64,000 bases of DNA from JADMIH01 sp036399775 (GTDB lineage Bacteria > Chloroflexota > Chloroflexia > QHBQ01 > JADMIH01). Under the pieces are notes generated by a model, which did no database searches, was not told the origin of the DNA, and saw nothing but the letters and a program-made list of their open reading frames with translations. Positions 25,073 through 33,283 of this stretch are shown piece by piece. The stretch covers positions 1 to 64,000 of the forward strand of contig DASWMJ010000010.1 of assembly GCA_036399775.1 (NCBI GenBank). The letters run 5' to 3'. The stretch's first letter is position 1. The number at the start of each line of letters is the position of its first letter. Made by a program: the position numbers and the translations under genes.

Positions 25073-26911
25073 GTGTTCAAACGTAGACGTATTACAAATC
25101 TCAGTCTAACCTTGCTGCTGGCCTTCGTTCTGTTCGCCTGTGGTGGAGATGCCACGCCAGCACCCTCCGCACCATCTGCGGCCACCTCGACTACTGAGGT
25201 CGAATCTAGGGGAGAGACCCAACCGACAGCCGTGAGCGAGCCAACTGAAGAGGGGGGACCGGCCCCTGAGGGGGAAGCGACACCCGATGGTGAGGCAACG
25301 ACACCCGCTGAAAGACCGGAGGGAAGAGGTATTGGTGCTTCGGGCGAGGGCAGCGTGGATACGAGCGGTAACTATGTCGCCGATCTTGGCTTCCGCCCCG
25401 ACTTTGACGGATTTAGCTTTGAAAACTACGGCGGTGAGCCTGGCGTGACCAACCTGACCCCCGCCGACCTGCGCCGTATGTTCGGCGACGAAGTGTGCGC
25501 CAGCATCCAGGGTGATGATTGTACGCTGACGCCCGCGGGCGCGCAATGGATGGAGCAGGTCAATGGAAGCATGAGTGGCGGGCACTGTGAAGGCATGGCC
25601 GTACTCAGCAACCTGATCTACACGAAGAAGGTCAACGCTGCTGAACTGGGCGCAGCCACAGCCCCCGAGCTACAAATCCAGGGGAATGATCGTCTCCAGC
25701 GCGAGATCGCATATTGGTTTACCACACAGGCCACGCAGCCGGCCCGTCAAGGGGTGGTCGAACAAACGCCTAGCGGAGTGGTGAATACGCTGATGACGGC
25801 TTTCGCCGCTGGTCCGGGGGGCAGCGATACCTATGCGGTCGGTTTCTACAAGCGTGATCGCACGGGCGGGCATGCGGTAACACCCTACGCAGTAGAAGAT
25901 CGTGGCAACGGTGTCTACTGGATCATGATCTACGACAACAACTATCCCAAAGCGGCACGCGCGATTGAGGTAGACACCAAAGCCGACACGTGGCGCTACT
26001 CAGGCTCTACCAACCCCTCTGAGCCTGCCGACGAGTACGAGGGAGATGCCCAGACTTTCACACTTGAGTTGGCCTCAATCGAGCCGCGCCTGACAAAGCA
26101 GGCATGTCCTTTCTGTGACGCTCCCGCCGGGGGTCGAACACCAGGCCTGGCTGCGCAAGGCAGCACAACAGCATTCAACGAGGTCTGGCTTGACGGCGAC
26201 GGCAACTTGCTGATCACCGATACGGAGGGACACAACCTGGGGTTCAAGAACGGGCAATTCGTGAACGAAATCCCCGGCGCTCAATCCAACGCCAACAAGT
26301 TCGGCGTGGACGTCTGGGATGTCAAGGCGGAGCCGGTCTACTACATTCCGGCTAACGTGGACTTTACGATCAGCATCGACGGCAGCGAACTGACCGGACC
26401 CAGCGAGTCGACGGTGACCTTTATCGGTCCAGGCTACGTACTGGAAGTCAGCGACATCAAGCTGGACCCGGGACAGATCGATATACTTGATATAGCGCCC
26501 GACGGGAGCCTGCTGTCCTACCGCACCACCAGCGGAGAGACGCCGGTCATGCTGGTAGGCATAGAGACCGATGCTGCTGACTACCTCTTTGAGGTCCAGG
26601 GCTACGAGATGGAGTCAGGCGAGGCGCTCAACCTCTCGCTCAACACCAAGGAAGGCTGGCTGAGCCTGGATAGCATCGACAACAACGCCAGTGCCCTGTA
26701 TAGCCTGTACATGGAGAGGTACGATGATCAAGGAGCGGAGCTGTTCGGCGCTGACGACGTTGCGCTCGATCCTAACGACGTAATCTATGTTGACTACCTG
26801 AAGTGGGCCGGGAACGGCCAGCCGATGGAGCTTGACGTAGACCGCGGGGGCGATGGCACCGTCGATGAGTCGCTACAGGTAGAGGACGTCACCGACAAAC
26901 TTCCAGAGTAA
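25073..26911 (+). CDS. Lipoprotein with cysteine-peptidase-like core (unknown)
   Basis: The start is GTG at 25073, 8 nt after GAGGAGG; the product is 612 aa. A lipoprotein signal ends LLLAFVLFAC (Cys 20). An acidic, proline-rich linker (about 25-95) follows. The core (about 110-340) contains SGGHCEGMAVLSNLIY, later TGGHAVTPYAVEDRG, and then WIMIYDNNYP. A Cys at a helix start, a later His and then Asp/Asn is the order of papain-like (C39/transglutaminase-type) catalytic triads, so a surface cysteine hydrolase is a reasonable guess. The rest (350-612) is beta-rich, with repeated strands. No named family is recognised. It lies between R-M remnant copies 2 and 3. Confidence 0.7.
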   Translation: MFKRRRITNLSLTLLLAFVLFACGGDATPAPSAPSAATSTTEVESRGETQPTAVSEPTEEGGPAPEGEATPDGEATTPAERPEGRGIGASGEGSVDTSGNYVADLGFRPDFDGFSFENYGGEPGVTNLTPADLRRMFGDEVCASIQGDDCTLTPAGAQWMEQVNGSMSGGHCEGMAVLSNLIYTKKVNAAELGAATAPELQIQGNDRLQREIAYWFTTQATQPARQGVVEQTPSGVVNTLMTAFAAGPGGSDTYAVGFYKRDRTGGHAVTPYAVEDRGNGVYWIMIYDNNYPKAARAIEVDTKADTWRYSGSTNPSEPADEYEGDAQTFTLELASIEPRLTKQACPFCDAPAGGRTPGLAAQGSTTAFNEVWLDGDGNLLITDTEGHNLGFKNGQFVNEIPGAQSNANKFGVDVWDVKAEPVYYIPANVDFTISIDGSELTGPSESTVTFIGPGYVLEVSDIKLDPGQIDILDIAPDGSLLSYRTTSGETPVMLVGIETDAADYLFEVQGYEMESGEALNLSLNTKEGWLSLDSIDNNASALYSLYMERYDDQGAELFGADDVALDPNDVIYVDYLKWAGNGQPMELDVDRGGDGTVDESLQVEDVTDKLPE

Positions 26912-27213
26912 GTAGTTGTGGATCATGTCCGCGACGCATAGCGTCTACTAATCGCCTTCACCAGCACAAAGATGGTGGGTGGGGGAGATGAGGGGCATAA
27001 TACCCTCACTGCAACACCTCAAGAGTGCAACACTATGTAATGCTATGACTTTTCGAACTGTGCCGCAGGCTACGGTACCGTTAAACCGCAGCCGTGCCAT
27101 ATACAGGGCCGGCGCGTTAGGCTATATGCCCTTTGGATGTTGACACGGTGTGATAGGATGTCAGCACGGCTCAAGCAACCACATGTTTATAACTAAGTAA
27201 GGAGGGCAAACAG
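26912..27213. other. Intergenic region, no gene seen
   Basis: 302 nt without a supported gene. GTTGACA occurs at about 27139 but no well-spaced -10 follows. The strong SD AAGGAGGG at its end belongs to the membrane protein at 27214. Confidence 0.4.
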
Positions 27214-27807
27214 ATGGCTAACACAGATCAGGTACGTATGGCGGGCCTGGCAACACTGATCGGAGGCCTGGCGTGGATAGTGGCCGCTCTGCTCTATCTG
27301 GCTACCCCTGTTTCCGCTGATGCCAATGAGGTCAATACGCTACAATCGATCCTGTCTATTGTAGGCATCTTAGGCTTCCTGGCAGGTCTGTTTGCTCTCA
27401 AGTCCAGTGGGGCATTGGGTGACAACTCCATAGGTCGCACGGGCTTATGGGTGGCGGCAGTAGGCCTGATCGCTATCCTCGCTGCAGCTGTGCTTGCTTT
27501 TGTTCCTAACCTTGAAGTTGACGATATGCTGTGGCCTATTGGCGGCCTGATTACGTTGGTCGGTTTCGTAATGGTGGGTATGGCTACCATGCAAACCCGT
27601 GTGCTATCCCAGTGGCCAGCCCTACCAATAGCCATTGGCATAGCCATGTTCCTGGTAGTAGCTGCCTACACTACCCTCTTTTTCCTGTCCGCTGATGTGG
27701 CGAACTGGTTGATCATCGTCACTACAGCGCTCGCAGGCATCTTATGGGCGCTGCTCGGCTACACCCTCTGGTCGTGGGCATCGAGGCCTAGCACAGCTAC
27801 CAGATAA
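27214..27807 (+). CDS. Six-span membrane protein of unknown function
   Basis: A 197-aa, almost entirely hydrophobic protein with about six membrane segments (near 10-30, 42-60, 75-97, 105-125, 134-158 and 163-187). The SD AAGGAGGG stands 9 nt before the ATG. The build resembles DUF4386/DUF998-type small membrane proteins, but no diagnostic motif is visible. It lies within the cargo array and is followed by R-M remnant copy 3. Confidence 0.75.
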   Translation: MANTDQVRMAGLATLIGGLAWIVAALLYLATPVSADANEVNTLQSILSIVGILGFLAGLFALKSSGALGDNSIGRTGLWVAAVGLIAILAAAVLAFVPNLEVDDMLWPIGGLITLVGFVMVGMATMQTRVLSQWPALPIAIGIAMFLVVAAYTTLFFLSADVANWLIIVTTALAGILWALLGYTLWSWASRPSTATR

Positions 27808-27924
27808 CGGACGCTCAGCCTCCACAATGGCACTTCCTGGAACGGACACGCTGCCTGATAACAGGGCAGCACGGTGTTACTCATAACCTGATCGAGGGTC
27901 GTATACCTCTGCGAGCTTAGCAGC

Positions 27925-27978
27925 CGCGCCGTCCTCGACGCCTACGGCTGGCCGCATGACCTTACCGACGAGCAGATA
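27925..27978 (+). pseudogene. R-M gene 3'-end remnant, copy 3 (54 nt)
   Basis: CGCGCCGTCCTCGACGCCTA through GACGAGCAGATA equals the R-M gene segment for RAVLDAYGWPHDLTDEQI with only a few substitutions. Both sides are cut: the right side ends 5 nt before the 32-bp inverted repeat at 27984, suggesting that insertion of that element broke this copy. Confidence 0.82.
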
Positions 27979-27983
27979 TACGA

Positions 27984-28130
27984 AACGGAACCGCCAAGAC
28001 GCCAAGAGCGCCAAGATAACGCCAACTATGTTATGGGGGTTGAATTCACAAAGCTATCAAGCTCCTACCCCATACATACCATAATCCCCTGGCGGGTACT
28101 TGGCGCTCCTGGCGTCTTGGCGGTTCCGTT
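27984..28130. repeat. 147-bp element bounded by 32-bp inverted repeats
   Basis: AACGGAACCGCCAAGACGCC... (27984-28015) and its complement at 28099-28130 match at 31 of 32 positions. They surround 83 nt without coding capacity. The size and structure are those of a MITE-like element or a very long hairpin. The internal CGCCAAGA words are quasi-repeats of the type found dispersed in many bacteria. No clear target-site duplication was found. Confidence 0.85.
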
Positions 28131-28178
28131 AGCCTCTCCAATATAGATGCGTTTGCCCTCTCATATACGCCTGAGGGA

Positions 28179-28209
28179 TTGACAGCCAACGCCTGATGTA
28201 GTTTATAAT
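28179..28209 (+). promoter_or_regulatory. Promoter for the EF-hand gene
   Basis: Perfect TTGACA (28179-28184) and TATAAT (28204-28209) with a 19-nt spacer, or TTATAA with 18 nt. They lie about 60 nt before the EF-hand start codon. Confidence 0.55.
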
Positions 28210-28266
28210 CTACGTCACCCGGCGTGATATATCCCAGGTTATTCACCTTCTAAAAGGAGGCATCTC

Positions 28267-28812
28267 ATGTTGTCCGACCTCAAGAGGCGCAAGTCCACGG
28301 CGCGATTTAACTTGCTCGACGTGAACAAGAACGGGCAGATTGGACAGGATGACTACGATTTGCTGGTCGAGCGGATTACACAGGCGTTTCATATTCCTCA
28401 TGGGAGCGAGACCTATAACACGATTAAGGCAGGCTATATTGAGATGTGGCAAACCCTGCAGAGTGCAGCCGATGTGGACCAGGATGGGAACGTGACCCTG
28501 GAAGAGTTCCTTGCCTCCGAAGAAAAGACATTGTCGCGCCCCGACGTATATGAGGCGGTGGTGGCACCCCAGGCGCAACGTGTGTTCAACATGATTGATC
28601 TGAATAAGGACGGGATAATCACGGCAGGCGAATATAAACATCTCACTCATGCCTATGGTCTGAGCCTGGAGGAGGCGACAGACTCGTACAACCATATTGA
28701 CCGCGATAGGGATGGTTCAGTGACACTTGATGAGGTGATGCAGGCTGTAGGGGAGTTCTACTTGAGCGACGACCCTGACGCTAATGGCAACTGGTACTGC
28801 AGTCCCTTCTAA
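28267..28812 (+). CDS. Four-EF-hand calcium-binding protein (calerythrin-like)
   Basis: A 181-aa cytoplasmic protein; AAAAGGAGG precedes the ATG. Four EF-hand loops are visible: DVNKNGQIGQDD (about 18-29), DVDQDGNVTLEE (about 69-80), DLNKDGIITAGE (about 113-124) and DRDRDGSVTLDE (about 147-158). Each has Asp at 1, 3 and 5, Gly at 6 and an acidic residue at 12, so all should bind calcium. Spacing and length match calerythrin and sarcoplasmic calcium-binding proteins. It may buffer or sense Ca2+. Its TAA stop is directly joined to R-M remnant copy 4, with no base between. Confidence 0.92.
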   Translation: MLSDLKRRKSTARFNLLDVNKNGQIGQDDYDLLVERITQAFHIPHGSETYNTIKAGYIEMWQTLQSAADVDQDGNVTLEEFLASEEKTLSRPDVYEAVVAPQAQRVFNMIDLNKDGIITAGEYKHLTHAYGLSLEEATDSYNHIDRDRDGSVTLDEVMQAVGEFYLSDDPDANGNWYCSPF

Positions 28813-28953
28813 CTGCGCCCCACCTGGCTAGACGACGCTTACAAAAGGCTGGACGGCCCCGTGCTCGACGCCTACGCCTGGCCGCACGACCTGGCCGGCG
28901 AGCAGATGTTAGAGAGGCTGCCGGCCCTCAATCTAGAGCGCGCCAACGCTTAA
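28813..28953 (+). pseudogene. R-M gene 3'-end remnant, copy 4
   Basis: 47 codons from LRPTWLDDAYKRLDGPVLDA to LERANA plus TAA follow the end of the MmeI-like gene but are the most diverged copy (AGEQMLERLPALNL). The frame is intact without a start. It begins at the base after the EF-hand stop codon, which makes a clean junction between cargo and remnant. Confidence 0.87.
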
Positions 28954-29181
28954 GGTATGTGTTTGACATAATCCGCCGACAAAGGTGCCAGTTCAACCCA
29001 TGCGATCAGACACCCATACTGCGGATTGGGTATAGCTCCGAAAATCGGGGTTTTTATGGAAGGTTTATTTTAGGAAAGGTTTTATCTACAGTGCTGAGGT
29101 CATCCATTAGTGGACATTAGCGAAGTACAGCACCATCACGAAATTACCCGGAAAATCGGTTGAAGGATGTGCAAAAGGGTA

Positions 29182-29292
29182 TTGACACATGCCTGTTAAC
29201 CCGATAGGATGATCTTAAGTTCAGTTCCGTTAGCCTACCCCTAAGGCACATCAGCAATCAGATGGATTGCTATGCTTTAGGGATTTTTATTT
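29182..29292 (+). ncRNA. Possible short RNA: promoter followed closely by a terminator
   Basis: TTGACA (29182-29187), 17-nt spacer and TAGGAT (29205-29210) form a good promoter. Only about 25 nt after the expected start, CCCTAAGGCACATCAGCAATC (29239-29259) and GATTGCTATGCTTTAGGG form a bulged stem, followed by ATTTTTATTT (29283-29292). A transcript of about 75 nt is predicted. Between remnant copy 4 and this promoter (28954-29181) nothing was recognised. Confidence 0.4.
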
Positions 29293-29669
29293 CCATCATG
29301 ATTTTCGGTGCTATACATCGGCCAGTTAAGGTAACTGAAAGGCTAGAAACATAAGCTAGCTTCGGAGACAAAAATGGATACTAGCAGTAGGTTAATAAAA
29401 GTTATTCGTGACTATAAGTGTATATTGCACCCAAGTTGGTATTTTCGCTATATAATCTCCGGTTGCAAAGATCCAGAGCGAGGCACGCGAGAGAAGCAAC
29501 ACCTCGCTCCGGCTAATAACCTTACCGACCAGTGGGGACTGGTTACGGCCTTGGAATGTATCTGAGTTTATAGCACATCTAGAACTGTTGTCAACTATTG
29601 TCAAGGGAACGGCTAGTTTTCCACAGTCATCTGCCATCTGCTGCAAACTCAGGTAGAAGCGGGGGCAAC
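29293..29669 (+). other. Structured, probably untranslated leader
   Basis: Contains the stems GAGCGAGG/CCTCGCTC (about 29477-29510) and ACCAGT/ACTGGT (about 29529-29544) and a short AT-rich reading frame (29374-29565) with only a weak GGAG. No known riboswitch or T-box signature is recognised. It precedes the GAF protein gene. Confidence 0.35.
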
Positions 29670-30791
29670 ATGCTGAACAATCAAAAGGGTATGCAATGGA
29701 GACCAACATGGAAATGGCTCATCGGGGTTGGCAGTGCGATTATTGCTCTAAGTATTGCTGGGATCATAGGCAATCGTGCCGACGCAGGATTTGTATGGGC
29801 TTGGGACTTCTTGACTAAGCCACAGAAAGTTGATGATGTTCGTCCACTTGCGTTCATTTTTACAATCATCTTCCTCTCATATGTCGCCTGGGCTCTATTT
29901 CGCCAAGAACGTCTGACAAAGCAAAACGTACTCGTAGAGAAGCAAAAGCAGAGCGCAGAAGGAAACTACAGAAAGAGAGCAGAGCAGCAAAAATCTCTTG
30001 AGACGAAAGCGGAGAAGGCTACTTCTGAAAACAAGCAACTCACAGAGGCTAATCAGGTCTTAACGTTGCAAGCAAGAGCATTACGTAGTGAGAATGTTTC
30101 TCTAAAACGCAATTACGCTGACATGGAGCGAGAGAAACAAGCTCTGACACAGCAGGTCGCAGTTCTTACCAAGGAGCGTGGAGATCTACAAGGAGCATTA
30201 CTTAGAATGAATCATCTAGCGAACCTTGATCAGTCTTTGCTAATTTGCATAGCTAGTGTCATTACAAACAAGAGTGAAAATCGGGAGCAGGCTATGAAAC
30301 TCCTGCTAAAGAAGTTCCTGAAAGATGCAACTGATGTGTTTACGCCAGACGTATGCAGAGCATCGATCCTGCGCCCGGACAAGAGCGGAGAGTACCTGGA
30401 ATGCTGGGAACACCATTGTATGCCCGACATTAGTCTAAGACTAGAGCGCTTCTACATAGGGGATAGGAGAAATATCAAGCGTGGCGTTGCTGGTCACTCA
30501 TTCACAACCCGAGATGTAGAAATTGTCCATCTTAGACGAGTGAATGGAAGATGGAAGGCCGACCACGACCAATATACACCGAGCAAGAATAATGTAACGC
30601 CCCCTACTTATCGTTCTTTTATCTCAGCACCAATAATTAGTCCGGATAACCAATGCTTAGGAGTTTTATGCCTGGATAGTGACAGAGAAACAACCTTTGA
30701 TAGCGACGAAGTAGTAAAATTTGCTGACGACCTAGCAGCACGGTTGGGGGCAGCAATCACTATTTACAACCACTTGATTGCAACCTCATGA
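29670..30791 (+). CDS. Membrane-anchored coiled-coil GAF domain protein
   Basis: Start taken as ATG at 29670 (373 aa); a TTG at 29598 in the same frame has no better SD. Two membrane segments (about 14-36 and 58-76) bracket a short outside loop. A long coiled coil follows (about 80-185, rich in Lys/Glu/Gln), then a GAF-like sensory domain (about 195-365) with CRASILRPDKSGEYLECW ... SAPIISPDNQCLGVLCLDSD, the usual closing strands of GAF. There is no output domain, so it probably signals through partners. The gene is clearly AT-richer than most of the window, indicating recent acquisition. Confidence 0.75.
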   Translation: MLNNQKGMQWRPTWKWLIGVGSAIIALSIAGIIGNRADAGFVWAWDFLTKPQKVDDVRPLAFIFTIIFLSYVAWALFRQERLTKQNVLVEKQKQSAEGNYRKRAEQQKSLETKAEKATSENKQLTEANQVLTLQARALRSENVSLKRNYADMEREKQALTQQVAVLTKERGDLQGALLRMNHLANLDQSLLICIASVITNKSENREQAMKLLLKKFLKDATDVFTPDVCRASILRPDKSGEYLECWEHHCMPDISLRLERFYIGDRRNIKRGVAGHSFTTRDVEIVHLRRVNGRWKADHDQYTPSKNNVTPPTYRSFISAPIISPDNQCLGVLCLDSDRETTFDSDEVVKFADDLAARLGAAITIYNHLIATS

Positions 30792-30886
30792 AAATCATCC
30801 GAAGGGAGTAGGAAAATGTGACTATTAGGCTGATTAATCCACCACAAAGTCATGCTATAATGTAAGACATTCTTGGAGGTGGTACG

Positions 30887-31096
30887 ATGCCTAATAAGAT
30901 AGCAGGCGGAGAGCGGCAGAGTCGCCGCTGGGATGATGCTAAGGCTTACATCAATGGAGAAATTGATGTTGAAGAGTATGAGGCACGTCAACACCTGGAG
31001 GAAACAAATTACGAAACTGTTATGATGACGCTCGCACGTGATAGTCAACAATCTCCAAAGTCATCACAACGCTCCATCAGATTAGACTTCTCCTAA
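30887..31096 (+). CDS. Small hydrophilic protein (hypothetical)
   Basis: A 69-aa ORF preceded by TTGGAGGTGG, with TATAAT 25 nt upstream (30856-30861). The sequence is polar and charged: an N-terminal basic stretch, WDDAKAYINGEIDVEEYEARQHLEE and a Ser/Gln-rich tail. The helix with INGEIDVEEYE resembles the tail of small regulator-like peptides, but no family is recognised. The 175 nt after it hold a GC-poor region without a gene. Confidence 0.5.
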   Translation: MPNKIAGGERQSRRWDDAKAYINGEIDVEEYEARQHLEETNYETVMMTLARDSQQSPKSSQRSIRLDFS

Positions 31097-31271
31097 CATC
31101 TTGTACTTTTTCGTGACGAGCTTGCTGAGCATGCCAGCAGGCTCTTCACCATCCAACCTTCTATGGGAAGAGGACCCATTTCATGGCCCTTCTTTACTGA
31201 GCAAGCACTAACATATTGGTGATTGCAGTTGCTTTCCAACGCTAAAGCTATCGTAAGATAGTCTATATACC

Positions 31272-32198
31272 TTACATCTCAGCCACCACCGGCAAGACCT
31301 TTTCTCCCATCAGCAGGATAGGCTCTATCTCGTCGGCGTCAGGCATGTGGAAGGTCACGTACCGGGAGCCTACCTTCGCATACTCCGCCAGCCGTTCCAC
31401 GACCATCTCCGGCGTGCCCTGGATGTCGCCGAAGCCGGGGTACTTCTCCTTCTTGGCCGCCAGTTCCGCCTCGTCGCGCGCCAGCACTATGCCCACGTTG
31501 TTGGACAGGGTAATCTCGCCGAACGGACGCCCCACAGCGTCGCAATGCTCCCTCAACACGCCAAACCTGTGCGCGACCTTAGCCGGGTCGCCGCCCACGT
31601 TGCAGTAATCGGCGTACCGGGCAACCAGCTTGAGCGTCACCTTCTCGCCACTGCCGCCTATCATGATGGGCGGGCGCGGCTTCTGTACGGGCATCGGGTC
31701 GTTGTAGGCGTTATGGATGGAGTAATGCTTGCCGCTAAAGCTGGCGGGGCGTTGGGTCAGCATCCGGTCTACTATCTGCACCGCTTCCTCAAGCATCTCC
31801 ATCCTCTCGCGCACTGATGGGAAGGGCCAGCCGTAGGCTGTGAACTCCGGCTCGTGCCAGCCCGTCCCTAGCCCCACGATGCTGCGGCCATGGCTGATCA
31901 CGTCGAGCGTGGCGCACATCTTCGCGAGGAGCGCCGGGTTGCGGTAGGGCACACCCGCTACAAGCTCCCCAATCCGTATTCTGCTCGTAACTGCCGCGAG
32001 CGCGCTCAGTACGGTGAAGCATTCGAGCACAGGCGATTCTTTCTCCGGGTGCTCCTCATCGGGGAACATAAAGTGGTCCGCCATCCAGACCGAGTCGAGG
32101 CCCGCTTGCTCGCAGGCGCGGGCGACCGCCAGGGTGGTATCGAAGTGGTTGCCGTGCTTACCGGGGAAAAGCGGGCGAAGTTGGAGTCCTAGTAACAT
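31272..32198 (-). CDS. LLM class F420-dependent oxidoreductase
   Basis: A 308-aa luciferase-like TIM-barrel enzyme. Diagnostic stretches are the opening LGLQLRPLFPGKHGNHF, LDSVWMADHFMF (the DHF region), CFTVLSALAAVTSRIRIGELV, LDVISHGRSIVGLGTGWHEPEF and RPPIMIGGSGEKVTLKLVARYAD. These fit the F420-binding members (glucose-6-phosphate dehydrogenase / methylene-H4MPT reductase-like group) better than FMN luciferases. The cofactor assignment is from family knowledge. AGGAGAA precedes the ATG. It lies 28 nt downstream of the esterase gene on the same strand. Confidence 0.9.
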   Translation of the reverse strand: MLLGLQLRPLFPGKHGNHFDTTLAVARACEQAGLDSVWMADHFMFPDEEHPEKESPVLECFTVLSALAAVTSRIRIGELVAGVPYRNPALLAKMCATLDVISHGRSIVGLGTGWHEPEFTAYGWPFPSVRERMEMLEEAVQIVDRMLTQRPASFSGKHYSIHNAYNDPMPVQKPRPPIMIGGSGEKVTLKLVARYADYCNVGGDPAKVAHRFGVLREHCDAVGRPFGEITLSNNVGIVLARDEAELAAKKEKYPGFGDIQGTPEMVVERLAEYAKVGSRYVTFHMPDADEIEPILLMGEKVLPVVAEM

Positions 32199-32226
32199 CG
32201 AGTGGTTCTCCTAACGTGTAGCTCAG

Positions 32227-33090
32227 TTAGTCGCAGATCGGCCCCAGCAAGAAGCGCAAGGCTCCAGGCAGACGCCGCGCCCAAGCCGATTCGTGGTGCG
32301 CGCCACCCTGTTCGACAATGAAGAGGAGATCTTCGGGAGCATAGCCTTTGGCGCGCAGAAGCGCGTGCATGCGTCTAGCGCCGTTCAAGTACGCTTCACA
32401 ACGGCCTGGGATCTCCGGGGTTTCGTTGTCGCCCACATCCATGTATATGCGCCCGCCCGCGAAAGGCGAATTTTCTACGAGAGTGTAGATGGTCCCCTCG
32501 CTCCACCAGAGCGCCGGACTCATCACTCCCGCGAAACCAAAAACGTCGGGCCGCGTTATCAAGGCATACAGGCTGATTGAGCCTCCCATCGAGGAACCCA
32601 TCAGCCCCGTGTGAGACCTGTCCGTCACGGTTCGGAAGGAGCTATCTATCAGGGGCTTCACTTTATCGGCCAGGAAGCTTATATATGCATCACCGCCCCC
32701 ACCCCCGGTAAAGCGGCTGTGCTTGTGCGCGGAGTATTCGGTGGAGCGCCCCTTGCCTGAGTTGGGAACGCCTACAACGATGGCTTCTATCCCCTCCCGG
32801 CTCAGGGCCTCCATCGTCTCGTCCACCTGCCACTCGCCTGAGTAACTGCCCACGATATCGAACAGGTTTTGCCCGTCGTGCATGTAAAGCACAGGGTAAC
32901 GCTTATCTCCTTTGAAGTAGGATGGAGGCAGGTAGATGAGCAGCCTGCGCTGGACGCCCCTCGCCGGACCATGCAGGGTTTGCGAGACCTTGATCGTCCC
33001 CACAACCGTATGTCCATCGCCTGTCGGGTAATCCTGCCACGCGTCACTATCCTCGATAAACTGGGTGATGTCTGCTGCCTCGTTCCTCAA
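32227..33090 (-). CDS. Esterase of the enterochelin-esterase / esterase D type
   Basis: A 287-aa alpha/beta hydrolase starting at TTG 33090 after AGGAGAAAC. It has RYPVLYMHDGQNLFD (oxyanion region), GLMGSSMGGSISLYAL (nucleophile GSSMGG) and a C-terminal QGGAHHESAWARRLP carrying the catalytic His. The family (putative esterase, PF00756) includes Fes and esterase D; the natural substrate is unknown. No signal peptide is present. Probably co-transcribed with the LLM oxidoreductase. Confidence 0.9.
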   Translation of the reverse strand: MRNEAADITQFIEDSDAWQDYPTGDGHTVVGTIKVSQTLHGPARGVQRRLLIYLPPSYFKGDKRYPVLYMHDGQNLFDIVGSYSGEWQVDETMEALSREGIEAIVVGVPNSGKGRSTEYSAHKHSRFTGGGGGDAYISFLADKVKPLIDSSFRTVTDRSHTGLMGSSMGGSISLYALITRPDVFGFAGVMSPALWWSEGTIYTLVENSPFAGGRIYMDVGDNETPEIPGRCEAYLNGARRMHALLRAKGYAPEDLLFIVEQGGAHHESAWARRLPGALRFLLGPICD

Positions 33091-33165
33091 AGTTTCTCCT
33101 CTCTTATCTCTCCGCCAAGTTGCTGCCGCCCGGTAAATGTTCAGATTTAGGTAAAAGGATGTTTA

Positions 33166-33257
33166 CGTAGGGGCGACCCGGTGGGTCGCCCTGTCTGGGT
33201 CGCGTGCCAGGTTGGTTCGCCATCCCCACCCGGGCGACCCACCGGGTCGCCCCTACC
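33166..33257. repeat. GGGGCGACCC dispersed palindromic repeat
   Basis: GTAGGGGCGACCCGGTGGGTCGCCC and, 35 nt further, its complement GGGCGACCCACCGGGTCGCCCCTAC form a compound hairpin. A second copy, very similar in both arms and loop length, lies inside another repeat at 57427-57518. Confidence 0.88.
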
Positions 33258-33283
33258 CTTATTCTGAACGCTTACCCTGCCTT

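Noticed and set aside
24891..25109. 72-codon frame before the lipoprotein gene
   Set aside because: Its ATG overlaps the -10 of the promoter at 24864-24892, it has no SD, and it overlaps the lipoprotein start in another frame.
29374..29565. 63-aa reading frame before the GAF gene
   Set aside because: AT-rich, only a weak GGAG, no protein-like pattern, and it overlaps stems that look like RNA structure.
29440..29570. T-box or other known riboswitch
   Set aside because: Stems are present, but the T-box consensus and specifier loop are not recognisable. Left as a structured leader.
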